Source of the DNA: Clostridia bacterium
Lineage (GTDB): Bacteria; Bacillota; Clostridia; Lachnospirales; Lachnospiraceae
Reading direction: 5' to 3'
Length of the DNA: 64,000 nucleotides
Assembly: GCA_910575725.1 (NCBI GenBank)
Contig: CAJTFE010000004.1
Coordinates: forward strand, 62,001-126,000
The notes below the pieces were generated by a model. That model did no database searches. It was given only the letters and a program-made list of their open reading frames with translations, and was not told the origin of the DNA. A program made the translations under genes and the position numbers. Shown here one piece after another: positions 1 through 8,238 of this stretch; the first letter of the stretch is position 1, and every line of letters starts with the position of its first letter.

Positions 1-487
1 CCTTGTTGGCCGGATTGACGATGGCGGTGACTTCCTCGATTCCTAAAGTGTCAAAGGATACGAGCCGGCCGGCCTTCAGATTTTCCAAAAACACATCCTT
101 TGCCTTCATCATCAGCTCCATGTCATCTTCCGTGGAAACCCAGCGGCTCATCAAAACAATCTCATCGTACTCTTCTGCCCATCTGGGCCTGGGAGCCATC
201 CGCTCCTTATTGTAGGTTACGCAGAAACGTACTGTATTTTCCGGAACCCGTGCATCCGTCAATACCTCATCCTGCTTCCACTCGTACCCGCCTGTGATTG
301 CGATTTTCTCCTCTCCCGGCTCAAACTCCACGTCAAAATTTTCTGTCTGCATATCGGTCTTCCCCAGAATCTCCCTGCCGCCATAGGCAAGGGCGGAAAA
401 TTCCGTAAACAGAACGCCCACGCCGATCCCGGTCAGCAGAACGCCGGCGCAGAATACGGCAAACAATATTTTATGCATTCTTTTCAT
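1..487 (-). CDS. Membrane-anchored protein of the PadR/DUF1700 operon (partial)
   Basis: The reading frame is open from the chosen ATG to the window edge (about 162 codons) and continues outside. It opens with basic residues and one hydrophobic segment (about residues 5-30), fitting a signal anchor, followed by a polar extracellular region. The start chosen is the ATG with GGAGGAG six bases upstream; a second in-frame ATG lies nine bases further in. It overlaps the end of the DUF1700 gene, so translation is probably coupled. In PadR/DUF1700 operons of Firmicutes the third gene is often a DUF4097-type surface protein; the visible part neither proves nor excludes this. Function unknown. Confidence 0.6.
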   Translation of the reverse strand, partial: MKRMHKILFAVFCAGVLLTGIGVGVLFTEFSALAYGGREILGKTDMQTENFDVEFEPGEEKIAITGGYEWKQDEVLTDARVPENTVRFCVTYNKERMAPRPRWAEEYDEIVLMSRWVSTEDDMELMMKAKDVFLENLKAGRLVSFDTLGIEEVTAIVNPANK

Positions 488-1394
488 TGTACTCCTCCAT
501 TCCCATTCCGTAATCCTCCCGCTCCTCTTTTTTTCTTCTCCGCACCAGGCTGTAGGAGCCCCAGGCCAGAACGCCAAGACAGAGCATTGCGCCAAGACAG
601 ATAAGGAGCATTCCCGCCATGGGGTAGCCCTGGGGCAGAAGAACCAGCACGGTTCCCAGGCCCGCCAGTGTTATGAGGGCCATACTTCCAAAAAACAAGG
701 CCATAAACAGCCATAAGAGATTCCAGAACAGCCGCATCCACCAGATGCAAAAAGCAGCAGACAAATCCCATATTTTCGTAATAACCTGAAGGAAGGCGGC
801 TGCCAGGCTTCTTTTCGGCCTCTGTTCTATGTTCACGGTTTTCACAATCTTCAAGCCTCCCTCCCCTTTGTCCGTCTCTTGGGGAACGTCTGCATGTCTC
901 AAAGAGAAAGCTTCCTCTTCCCTGGCCGCCGCAGGATCTTCCTGCATATAAAGAGCGTTTTCTTCTGCCCCTTCTGCCCTTGCTCTTATGCTGGAGAAAG
1001 GCTTTTTCATCCAGAAGGCCAGCGCCCGGCACTTACCGGCGCACCAGTGAAGGCCGCGGCTGATTCCTCTCATGCAGGCTATGGATTTGTCTTTGAGAAA
1101 GGCTCCCATCTTCCGAAAAAGCTTCCCTCCCTCTTCCATACCTCCCCTCTTGAATTCCGGCAGATGAACGGAAGACTTTTTATCAAACTCCGGCTTTACA
1201 TGGTAGGCTTCCAGAATCTCCGCCGCAAGCTGACGCATGGGGCCAAAATCCCGAATGGCTTCTTCCTCGCTCAGACCCTTTTGAAGCTTCATGTCTATGT
1301 GCTGGGCATATTCCTCTAAAATGTCCTCCTGCTCCTGATCCTCCAGAATCCGGAGGTATCCGCGCAGCTCTTCTAAAAATGTCTCTTTATTCAT
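471..1394 (-). CDS. DUF1700 (HAAS) membrane protein
   Basis: 307 residues. The N-terminal 60 residues (EFLEELRGYL-like start, acidic helices, EEEAIRDFGP) match the DUF1700/HAAS helical domain that accompanies PadR regulators. The middle is charged and probably disordered. The C-terminal third has two hydrophobic helices (about residues 215-275) followed by a basic RRRKKE stop-transfer segment. Its start overlaps the end of the PadR gene by eight bases, so the two are translationally coupled. Family members act with PadR in envelope-stress circuits; the specific ligand here is unknown. Confidence 0.85.
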   Translation of the reverse strand: MNKETFLEELRGYLRILEDQEQEDILEEYAQHIDMKLQKGLSEEEAIRDFGPMRQLAAEILEAYHVKPEFDKKSSVHLPEFKRGGMEEGGKLFRKMGAFLKDKSIACMRGISRGLHWCAGKCRALAFWMKKPFSSIRARAEGAEENALYMQEDPAAAREEEAFSLRHADVPQETDKGEGGLKIVKTVNIEQRPKRSLAAAFLQVITKIWDLSAAFCIWWMRLFWNLLWLFMALFFGSMALITLAGLGTVLVLLPQGYPMAGMLLICLGAMLCLGVLAWGSYSLVRRRKKEEREDYGMGMEEYNEKNA

Positions 1395-1710
1395 GTTCCT
1401 TTCCCTCCTTCAAAAATCGGCTGACCCTGGTTTGAAATTCCTCCCACTCGGCTTCCAGGGAATCCCGGTACAGGATTCCGGCCGCCGTCAGGTGATAATA
1501 CTTCCGCGGAGGGCCTTCTGAGGATTCACGCAGATACGTTTCAAAATAGCGCTCATTGGTCAGCCGCTTCAGCAGCGGATAGATGGTTCCCTCGTTCACA
1601 TCAATGACCCGGGAAACCTCTTCCACCAGCTCATAGCCGTACATGTCCTTTTTCCGCACAGATTCCAGAACAATCAGCTCCAATACTCCTTTTTTAAATT
1701 GTGGATTCAT
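1387..1710 (-). CDS. PadR-family transcriptional regulator
   Basis: About 107 residues from the ATG at 1710. The winged helix is clear: a KKGVLELIVLE-like start, MYGYEL in helix 2, GTIYPLLKRL in the recognition helix, and the GPPRKYYHLT wing. PadR proteins are small dimeric repressors, usually autoregulated and ligand-released. The open frame extends 35 codons further upstream, but the residues there are not PadR-like, and a GGAGAG ribosome site sits just before the 1710 ATG. It is first in an operon with the DUF1700 gene and the truncated membrane protein. Confidence 0.9.
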   Translation of the reverse strand: MNPQFKKGVLELIVLESVRKKDMYGYELVEEVSRVIDVNEGTIYPLLKRLTNERYFETYLRESSEGPPRKYYHLTAAGILYRDSLEAEWEEFQTRVSRFLKEGKEHE

Positions 1711-1842
1711 GTACTCTCCATTCCAATTCCGCAGCCCTCGCACAAGCCCCTTCCTGCCGCAAGAGCTTTCGGTGACATATGTATGCGGCCGGAAATCCTT
1801 CTTGGCAATGCGCAAGGTATGCTCTTTTTTCTTTATGCTATT

Positions 1843-1871
1843 ATATTACGCCAGCTACTATGTATTGTCAA
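1843..1871 (-). promoter_or_regulatory. Promoter of the padR operon
   Basis: On the minus strand a TTGACA box (1866-1871) is followed by a 17-base spacer and TAATAT (1843-1848). It points at padR, with a leader of about 130 bases. Confidence 0.75.
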
Positions 1872-1912
1872 GTACTAATATTTTAAAAGTAGTGATACCT
1901 ATATCTTCCCTG

Positions 1913-1968
1913 TTGACAGCGGTGTCTAATGGTGTTAGACTATAGGTGTCTAATATTATTAGACACCT
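1913..1968 (+). promoter_or_regulatory. Promoter and twin BlaI-type operators of the BlaI/M56 pair
   Basis: TTGACA (1913-1918), a 17-base spacer and TAGACT (1936-1941) form a sigma-A promoter. Two inverted repeats with identical half-sites overlap it. GTCTAATGGTGTTAGAC (1924-1940) covers the spacer and -10. TGTCTAATATTATTAGACA (1947-1965), inside a perfect 25-base palindrome at 1944-1968, covers the predicted start site. Both have GTCTAA/TTAGAC halves five bases apart. The downstream gene encodes a BlaI-family repressor, so autorepression is the natural reading. Confidence 0.8.
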
Positions 1969-2022
1969 ATCTTTTATCAAATACACAAAAAGCGGAAACA
2001 AGTGTTTTTGAAAAATAATTTC

Positions 2023-2146
2023 TGCTGGACGGTAAAGTCGCAAAGGCGCACGAGAGGAACTTTCATGAGCGCCTTTTCGAATGAAAGTTTCTCTCATTAC
2101 AGGTGTGTCGAAGCGACTTTACCCTTTAGTGCTGTCGCGCAGCGAC
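2023..2146 (+). repeat. Dispersed structured element S, copy 1 (leader of the BlaI gene)
   Basis: Near-identical in layout to 52595-52719 (minus), with shorter relatives at 9580-9630 and 23080-23127. An outer stem pairs GGTAAAGTCGC (2031-2041) with GCGACTTTACC (2113-2123). An inner 15-base stem pairs 2052-2066 with 2081-2095, and a small hairpin GTCGC/GCGAC lies at 2134-2146. It sits between the promoter and the ribosome site of the BlaI gene, so it is transcribed. Confidence 0.75.
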
Positions 2147-2163
2147 TACAAATAGGAGGCACA

Positions 2164-2544
2164 ATGGAACCTTATAAATTGGGAGAAATGGAACAAAAAT
2201 TTGCAGATTTAATCTGGGAGCGCGCTCCCATTGCCACCGGCGAACTGGTGAAGCTGTGTGAGCATGCATTCGACTGGAAGCGAACCACCACCTACACCAT
2301 GCTGAAACGGCTCTGCCTGAGAAACCTCTTTGAAAATGTAAACGGCATCGTTCAGGTCAAAACAACAAGGGAGGATTTCCAGGCCGCCCAGGGAGAACAG
2401 TTCCTGATGGAAAATTTTGACGGATCCCTGCCCCGGTTTCTCACTGCATTTTCCAGAAGGAAAAAGCTGAGCAGCCGTGAGGTTGCACAGCTTCGGAAGC
2501 TGATTGAGGAATACGAAGACGAAACGGAAGGAGGCAGCTCATAA
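2164..2544 (+). CDS. BlaI/MecI/CopY-family repressor
   Basis: 126 residues from the ATG at 2164, which follows AGGAGG. The winged-helix core is visible: LGEMEQKFADLIW, ATGELVKLCE, and RTTTYTMLKRL as recognition helix. A C-terminal dimerisation region ends in an acidic tail. BlaI-family repressors bind paired palindromes and are cleaved or released by a partner M56 membrane protease. The next gene encodes that partner and overlaps by one base (TAATG). Two palindromes overlap its own promoter. The open frame reads upstream through repeat S, but that part is not repressor sequence. Confidence 0.9.
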   Translation: MEPYKLGEMEQKFADLIWERAPIATGELVKLCEHAFDWKRTTTYTMLKRLCLRNLFENVNGIVQVKTTREDFQAAQGEQFLMENFDGSLPRFLTAFSRRKKLSSREVAQLRKLIEEYEDETEGGSS

Positions 2545-4661
2545 TGGAACAGCTTTTTATTACGATTCTCAATATGAGCCTTACAGGAAGCGTGATCATT
2601 GCAGCAATGCTGATTGTCCGGCTGTGCTTTCGAAAAGCCCCCAGAATTTTTTCCTATGCTCTGTGGGCCGTGGTACTCTTCCGGCTTCTCTGTCCCGTGT
2701 CCTTTTCCGCCGGCATCTCCTTCCTGGGTATTCTGGAAAAAAATGCGCCTGCGAAAGGGCGGATGGAATATATTCCCGAAAATATCGGATATCAGATGGA
2801 GCCCAAGGTCAGTCTCCCGCTTCCCGGCGTCAGCGATGCCGTCAACGCATCCCTTCCCGCCGGCAATCCGGCTGCTTCCGCCAACCCCCTTCAAATCTGG
2901 ATCTTCGTCTTGTCTTGTATCTGGATTCTGGGGATTGCAGTTATGCTCGCTTACAGCATGTTTTCCCTCCTCCGCCTTAGGAAAAAGCTGAAAGCGGCCT
3001 CCCACGAAGGAGGGAATATTTACCGGATGCCGGGCCATGGAACCCCCTTTGTCTACGGGCTTATCCGGCCGCGCATTTATCTCTCCCAGGCCCTTAACCA
3101 GGAGGAGGAGCGCTATATGCTGCTCCACGAGCAGATTCATATCCGCAGAAGAGATCCACTCTTCCGGACGCTTGCTTACGGGGCCCTCTGCCTTCACTGG
3201 TTCAATCCTCTGGTGTGGCTGGCCTTTTTCTTAAGTGAGCAGGATATGGAAATGTCCTGTGACGAAGCTGTGATCCGGCAGCTTGGGAGCAATGTGAAAA
3301 AGGAATACTCTGCTTCCCTTCTGTCTCTCGCCTCGGGCCATCCCATGGTAAAAGGCCTTCCGATTGCCTTTGGGGAAGGAGATACGAAAAACCGTATAGA
3401 AAATGTCCTTCATTACCACAAGCCCGCCCGGATTCTGGCTGCGGCCGCCGCTATTGTCTGTGTGGTGCTTGCCGTACAATTTCTGGCCAATCCCAGGGAC
3501 AGCGGAGATGATACGGATTGGGAAAATGTATTCTATGGTATTGTAGCTTATGGGGATATGGAAGGGGAAACGCCTCCTATGGTCGTGCGCATTCCCCGTT
3601 TCGGGGATATGAATATACCGGAGGCAGACCGGGTGGAGCCTTATATCGAAATTGATTTTAACGGACTGGAAGCCGGAGATCTCATTCGGATCACCTTCCC
3701 GAAAGGGGAAGAGATCTCTATCATGGAGACTTATCCCGGCCAGTTCTCCCTCAAAGCCGAGAAAATCGAGGTGATGGGCCGGGGCCCCTTTGCTCTGGAG
3801 CCTGGGGAAGGAAACAGCTATCGTTTTGCCCTGCCTCTTGGAATGGCGCCTGATGCACAGCCCGGGGATCTGCTGGATGTCTACCGGCAGGAGCCGGACA
3901 AGAACGGCGTGATACAGGATGTGGAATTTTTACACTCTGTGGAGATTCTGGATGTGGCGCCGGAACAGTACCAGATCTGGGTGAATATGCTTCCTGAGGA
4001 GGCGGAACGGGTTCTTTCGGAATTCGGCTTTGGACTTCGATTGGAGCTTTTAAAACAGGACTCCAAGGTTCCTTATCTGTCCTCCGAGAATCTGGAGACA
4101 CTTCTGTCCCAGGCGGATCTGAACGGAACCTTCCGGCTGAATATCCAAAGCATTGCCCGGAGCGCACGGGGGATTGACCGCTATGTCGCCAATACGCTTA
4201 CAGAGGATTCCATCCAGGAGCTTCCCCTTCTTGCGTTTGCAGAGGACTGCGTTTTCCAGGTCAACCGGGAGATGAATGCTGTCCGCTATGAGGACGTGGA
4301 CTTTGATGAATTCACGGAGCTGGCTGAGGACGGATTTTCCTGGAGCAATCCTCTGTGCACGCTTCATTTTAGGGATAATGTGATTACCCATGCGGCTTTG
4401 GAAAGCGCATGGTACGGCGCAGGCATCGCCTATGAGCCCTTTACCCCGGATACCTGGTATGCAGATATCCACAGCTTTCCGGAGATGGAAGGGATTGATC
4501 CTCTGGAAACCTATTATACCCAGGCGTACCGTGTGGAAAGCGATTTCGGGGAAGGGGCCGGAATGGAAACGGGGATATTCTCTACTCCGAGGGCGCTCAC
4601 GTCTCCCGGGCCGGTTGGAATAATATCTATCTTGGAGAGCTTGACGGGACGCCGTTTCTGA
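2544..4661 (+). CDS. BlaR1-like M56 metalloprotease sensor (3' end frameshifted)
   Basis: 705 residues as read. The N-terminal half carries transmembrane helices typical of M56 proteases and the zinc motif HEQIH at about residue 197, followed by RRRDP and later an EMSCDEAV segment. Another helix rich in Ala, Ile and Val (about 292-310) leads to a long extracellular C-terminal region that is not a penicillin-binding domain. BlaR1-type proteins sense a surface signal and inactivate the cognate BlaI repressor. The last 35 or so residues of this frame look wrong: from about base 4565 the -1 frame gives a much better continuation into the next fragment, so the native protein is probably about 780 residues. 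Confidence 0.85.
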   Translation: MEQLFITILNMSLTGSVIIAAMLIVRLCFRKAPRIFSYALWAVVLFRLLCPVSFSAGISFLGILEKNAPAKGRMEYIPENIGYQMEPKVSLPLPGVSDAVNASLPAGNPAASANPLQIWIFVLSCIWILGIAVMLAYSMFSLLRLRKKLKAASHEGGNIYRMPGHGTPFVYGLIRPRIYLSQALNQEEERYMLLHEQIHIRRRDPLFRTLAYGALCLHWFNPLVWLAFFLSEQDMEMSCDEAVIRQLGSNVKKEYSASLLSLASGHPMVKGLPIAFGEGDTKNRIENVLHYHKPARILAAAAAIVCVVLAVQFLANPRDSGDDTDWENVFYGIVAYGDMEGETPPMVVRIPRFGDMNIPEADRVEPYIEIDFNGLEAGDLIRITFPKGEEISIMETYPGQFSLKAEKIEVMGRGPFALEPGEGNSYRFALPLGMAPDAQPGDLLDVYRQEPDKNGVIQDVEFLHSVEILDVAPEQYQIWVNMLPEEAERVLSEFGFGLRLELLKQDSKVPYLSSENLETLLSQADLNGTFRLNIQSIARSARGIDRYVANTLTEDSIQELPLLAFAEDCVFQVNREMNAVRYEDVDFDEFTELAEDGFSWSNPLCTLHFRDNVITHAALESAWYGAGIAYEPFTPDTWYADIHSFPEMEGIDPLETYYTQAYRVESDFGEGAGMETGIFSTPRALTSPGPVGIISILESLTGRRF

Positions 4662-4894
4662 TGAGAGTCCATATAGAGGATCGGGATACCTATGGAGGGT
4701 CTGATTATCAAGCGTTCCGTTTGGGCGAAAACGGCAAGATTCTTCAGATTGCCGGCAGCTCCTTCTCCTTTGACCAGGATCTGATTCCTTATGATGAGGA
4801 AAGCTTTCACCAGTGGGAGGCACAGATGGATACTTACCTGAACAACTGCCGGCTGCTGCTGAGTACCCAGGATGGGGAGATGCGGACGGAGTAA
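4661..4894 (+). pseudogene. Frameshifted C-terminal fragment of the M56 sensor
   Basis: 77 codons starting at a TGATG junction with the preceding stop. Reading this frame backwards without a start gives a continuous sensible protein (GDILYSEGAHVSRAGWNN and onward) back to about 4565, where the M56 frame departs. The region 4545-4575 has several four-G runs, a likely place for a one-base indel. It is best treated as the true end of the M56 protein, whether the shift is biological or an assembly error. Confidence 0.7.
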
Positions 4895-5016
4895 AGGGCT
4901 TCTCTTGGTAAATCCATCTTTTTGCAAACAGGTAGAGCTGCACCTTGCGGTAATGGAACAAGTGGCTTTGTCCTTCATATATACCTGTTTTCCAACAGTC
5001 ATCCTTCGTTGACGCG

Positions 5017-5805
5017 CTATTCGAGTCCAAATAATTTACAGAAATTCCCATACAATATCTTATCCATCACATCCTCACCCAAGTCAAAGCGCAGAAGCTG
5101 CTTCACCGCATCCTCCGGCTTCCACATGGGAAAATCAGATCCGAACAAAAAGCGTTCCGGACCAAAGCGGTCAAACATGCGGTATACCAATTCCTCGGAT
5201 ACAAGCGGAATCGTGCTGGAGGTATCGTAGAGTACATTCTCCGGCTGGGGATGATGGAAAGACTGCTCCCAGATAGCCCATCCTCCAAAATGGGCGGCAA
5301 TCACTTTCAAATCCGGCGCCTTCTTAAGAAGATTCGTCAGACGCTTGGGCGAAGAAAAGTCATAGCGGTCATCCCCCATATGAAACAGCACCGGAAGCCC
5401 TCGTCTGGCTATGGAACGATACATCGCTATTCCACAGGAGGCATCAATGGGAACCCTCTGAAAATCCGGATGGATCTTGATACCGCGAAGGCCCAGCTCC
5501 TCCATCCGATCCAGTTCCTCCTCATAGCCTTCCATCCCCGGATAGAGCGAGCCAAAGCCGATAAAGCCAGGATGCTCACGGGCGGTCTGGGCCAAAAAGG
5601 TATTGATATTGTGAACCTGCCCCGGTGTGGTGGCGGAATTGCTAATCACGCAGCGGCTGATGCCTGCCTCTTCGAGCTCTTTGACCAGGCAGTCCGTGCC
5701 CGCCGTGGTATAAGCGGTTTTGTCATAAAATTCTCCGATGGAATGAGCCGCCTTTTCCGCCAATTTATCCGGAAAAATGTGTACGTGTATATCTGCTATC
5801 TTCAT
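5017..5805 (-). CDS. Amidohydrolase-2 family metal-dependent hydrolase
   Basis: 262 residues, the usual length for this family. The N-terminal metal motif DIHVHIFP is at residue 4, GIKIHPDFQ is mid-barrel, HMGDDR and AAHFGG supply further ligands, and GSDFPMW near the end carries the last Asp. These belong to the TIM-barrel amidohydrolase-2 group (relatives of aminocarboxymuconate-semialdehyde decarboxylase and uronate-type hydrolases). The substrate cannot be read from sequence. It is convergent with the M56 gene and separated from the next minus-strand gene by 33 bases. Confidence 0.8.
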   Translation of the reverse strand: MKIADIHVHIFPDKLAEKAAHSIGEFYDKTAYTTAGTDCLVKELEEAGISRCVISNSATTPGQVHNINTFLAQTAREHPGFIGFGSLYPGMEGYEEELDRMEELGLRGIKIHPDFQRVPIDASCGIAMYRSIARRGLPVLFHMGDDRYDFSSPKRLTNLLKKAPDLKVIAAHFGGWAIWEQSFHHPQPENVLYDTSSTIPLVSEELVYRMFDRFGPERFLFGSDFPMWKPEDAVKQLLRFDLGEDVMDKILYGNFCKLFGLE

Positions 5806-5838
5806 AAAACATAATTCCTTATCTGCACCAGAGGATAT

Positions 5839-8034
5839 CTACATCTCTTCCTCAATCCGAATGTTGTCCCCGTCTCTCAGCTCCTGCTGAAACAGCCCCT
5901 GCATTCCATTGACTGTAAGAACTATCCGCCCCTTTGGCTGTTTCAAATCAATTCCGGAATATTGTATCATATCCATGAGAAAATAGGAGGTTCCATCCGT
6001 CTTTCTAGGCAAGGTAATCGGCATTCCATTCAAATGAAAATGCACCTCCGGCGGCTGCGCAGAGACTGCCGTCTTTTCCTCCCTCTGGGATACGGGAGCT
6101 GCTGCCTCCAGAGCAGAACGCTGTGCAAAATTTCTCTGCGGATTTAACGCCGGTTTTGGCTCTTCTTCCTGTTTCATCTCAACAGGCTCTGTTTCCTCTG
6201 CCGTTTCCGGCTGCCGCTCTGTTCCTGCAGGTTCGCTAAACTCTGCCGCAGTTTCTGCGGTTCTATCCGGTGCGGCTGCACTTTCTTCCTGCTGCACCGG
6301 CTCCTGCTCCTGCGTCTGCTCCGGAACAGCCGCAGGCTCCGGCTCTGCTCCTTCCTCCGCCGCAGGCACATCCTCCGCTGCTGCCTCTTCTTCCGCTTCC
6401 GCAGCTTCCTCCGGCAGCGCTTCCTCTCCCGGCCGCCTCATCACAATCACATCGCCCATTTTCAACTGGGTCTCCAAATCCGCAGGCATCCCGTTCAAGG
6501 TCAGCTCCACAGCCTCTGCCGCCCCGTTAATATCCCCAAGGCAGGCCGCCGCAGACACGCCCGATACTGCCGGTGTAAAGTCAATCTCATCTCCGGCCTG
6601 TATGATCTCCGAGAGCCTCCCTTCCTTTTTATTAATAAACAGAGCCGCAGGCTCCACAGGCGTACCGTAGAACACCTTCCGCCTTCCGTTCACCGTCACA
6701 ACCAGGTTCGCGCCGCTGTGTCCCATAACATCCAAAAAGCTATAGCCGTTCATCATCAAAAGATTCAGCGCCGTAAAGCTTCCGCTTCGGAACAGATTCG
6801 CCGGCCTGCCGTTCAGGATCACCCGGAAGCTTGCATTGATAAGATTCAGTCCCGAAGACACTGCAATCCCCAAAGGCGTTGCATACTCCGGATTGTTGAG
6901 ATCATACTCATCGGAAAATGCACTGGTGCGGAAATTATTTCCGGCAATGGCCACACGCTTGGAATCCATCTGCAGAGCCGCCGTCAAGCCCTCCTTAAGC
7001 CCTGTAAGCTTGCTGCCGCCTCCTGCTAAAAACAGCGCCGAGGGCGGATTGCCGTTGATCTCCAGGATCTTGTCCGCAATCTCCCGGCAGAGATGATCCG
7101 AGGTATCCTGTATACACGCCAGAAGCTCATCCCTGGAAATCGTCTGCTCAAAGCCCAGGATATCTGTAAAGGTGATTTCCTCCTCTTGATCTGCCTGCGC
7201 CTTCATAGATTCCGCCATCTGGAAATCTACCAGGTATTCCTTCATCAAGGTCTCCGTAATCTCATCTCCAGCCATGGTAGCCATGGTGTAGCCCGTCACG
7301 CTTCCGTCGGTACAGGCCGCAATATCCGAGGTTCCTGCGCCGATATCCACCAGCACCAGGTTCAAAAGCCGGAGATTTGCCGGAATCGCCGCATTGATAG
7401 CTGCAATCGGCTCCAAGGTAATGCTGGCCACCTCCAGGCCGATCTTATTCATGGTGGTATAGAGACTTTCCACCACCTCGCTCGGCAGGAAGGTCGCTAT
7501 CAGATCCACCTTCACGCTCTTTCCCCTGTGATCCTTCAAACTGGAAATCATATATTTATCCAGATAATACTGGCACACTGTATAACCCACCAGATAGAAC
7601 CTGCGGTTATCCTCCATACTGCGGTTCTCCGCATCAAAGGCTTCCTCCGCCTTGCTGATAGCTCCCGCCTCCAGACGGCTTATCACCTCGTCGTCAATGA
7701 GATCCTTTCCGGAAACCTCCATCTCAAATTCCGCCCGTTTCGTCCGAAGGGCTCTTCCCGCCGCCGCCACGCACACGCGCTCCAGCTTAAAATGAAGCTT
7801 GCTCTCAAGCTTCTGCTTCACCTTTCCGGCCACAGCCGCCACTTTATCTATATTCTCGATCTGTCCGTCGATCATTGCCCGTTCTGTATGTTCTTCCCTC
7901 TCAATAGCAATGATTCGGATCTTTTCATTCTCCACGGTTCCCACCATTCCGATGATGCTCCGTGTTCCGATATCCAGAGCAAAAATCGTCTGCTCTGCCT
8001 GTATCTGCGTCTTTTTTACCTGTACTGCCGCCAT
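5839..8034 (-). CDS. FtsA/PilM-like actin-fold ATPase with long C-terminal extension
   Basis: 731 residues. Residues 1-390 are an actin-fold ATPase: FALDIGTRSIIG (phosphate 1), LVDIGAGTSDIAA (phosphate 2) and ALFLAGGGSKLTGL (adenosine motif). After that come two similar modules built around LNG and VTVNGRRKVF (about 400-480) or VLTVNGMQGLF (about 665-731), separated by an Ala/Glu/Pro-rich linker of about 110 residues. True FtsA is about 420 residues and ends in an amphipathic helix, which is not seen here, so this is a divergent paralogue. A clear promoter precedes it and CAGGAGGG sets the start. Confidence 0.8.
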   Translation of the reverse strand: MAAVQVKKTQIQAEQTIFALDIGTRSIIGMVGTVENEKIRIIAIEREEHTERAMIDGQIENIDKVAAVAGKVKQKLESKLHFKLERVCVAAAGRALRTKRAEFEMEVSGKDLIDDEVISRLEAGAISKAEEAFDAENRSMEDNRRFYLVGYTVCQYYLDKYMISSLKDHRGKSVKVDLIATFLPSEVVESLYTTMNKIGLEVASITLEPIAAINAAIPANLRLLNLVLVDIGAGTSDIAACTDGSVTGYTMATMAGDEITETLMKEYLVDFQMAESMKAQADQEEEITFTDILGFEQTISRDELLACIQDTSDHLCREIADKILEINGNPPSALFLAGGGSKLTGLKEGLTAALQMDSKRVAIAGNNFRTSAFSDEYDLNNPEYATPLGIAVSSGLNLINASFRVILNGRPANLFRSGSFTALNLLMMNGYSFLDVMGHSGANLVVTVNGRRKVFYGTPVEPAALFINKKEGRLSEIIQAGDEIDFTPAVSGVSAAACLGDINGAAEAVELTLNGMPADLETQLKMGDVIVMRRPGEEALPEEAAEAEEEAAAEDVPAAEEGAEPEPAAVPEQTQEQEPVQQEESAAAPDRTAETAAEFSEPAGTERQPETAEETEPVEMKQEEEPKPALNPQRNFAQRSALEAAAPVSQREEKTAVSAQPPEVHFHLNGMPITLPRKTDGTSYFLMDMIQYSGIDLKQPKGRIVLTVNGMQGLFQQELRDGDNIRIEEEM

Positions 8035-8094
8035 GCTTTCCCTCCTGCGTCATTGGAGCGGCCCTTTGCCGCCCTCACAGCTTTGTCTCTCATC

Positions 8095-8123
8095 ATTATA
8101 GTAAAATCTCTTTTCAATGTAAA
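8095..8123 (-). promoter_or_regulatory. Promoter of the FtsA-like gene
   Basis: On the minus strand TTTACA (8118-8123), a 17-base spacer and TATAAT (8095-8100), about 60 bases before the start codon. Confidence 0.7.
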
Positions 8124-8208
8124 TGCTTTTCTACGGGAAAACACATCCGATTTCAAGGCGGCGCTTACTGTCCGCTCCGCGGCCGGTAACAGGCTGGGGA
8201 CTTTTTAC

Positions 8209-8235
8209 GTTACTGGCCACGGAGTGAACAGCAGC
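8209..8235. repeat. 27-base palindromic element P, copy 1
   Basis: Imperfect palindrome with arms GTTACTG and (degenerate) CAGCAGC around an inner CAC/GTG. It lies just beyond the dapL stop. Related copies are at 13203-13235, 28254-28284, 38290-38316 and 56980-57006. Confidence 0.6.
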
Positions 8236-8238
8236 CTT

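Noticed and set aside
2002-2163. N-terminal extension of the BlaI repressor (WTVKSQRRTRG-type peptide), also seen at 52577-52774
   Set aside because: Both are readings through repeat S; the real ribosome sites lie after the repeat. The similar peptides reflect shared DNA, not protein conservation.
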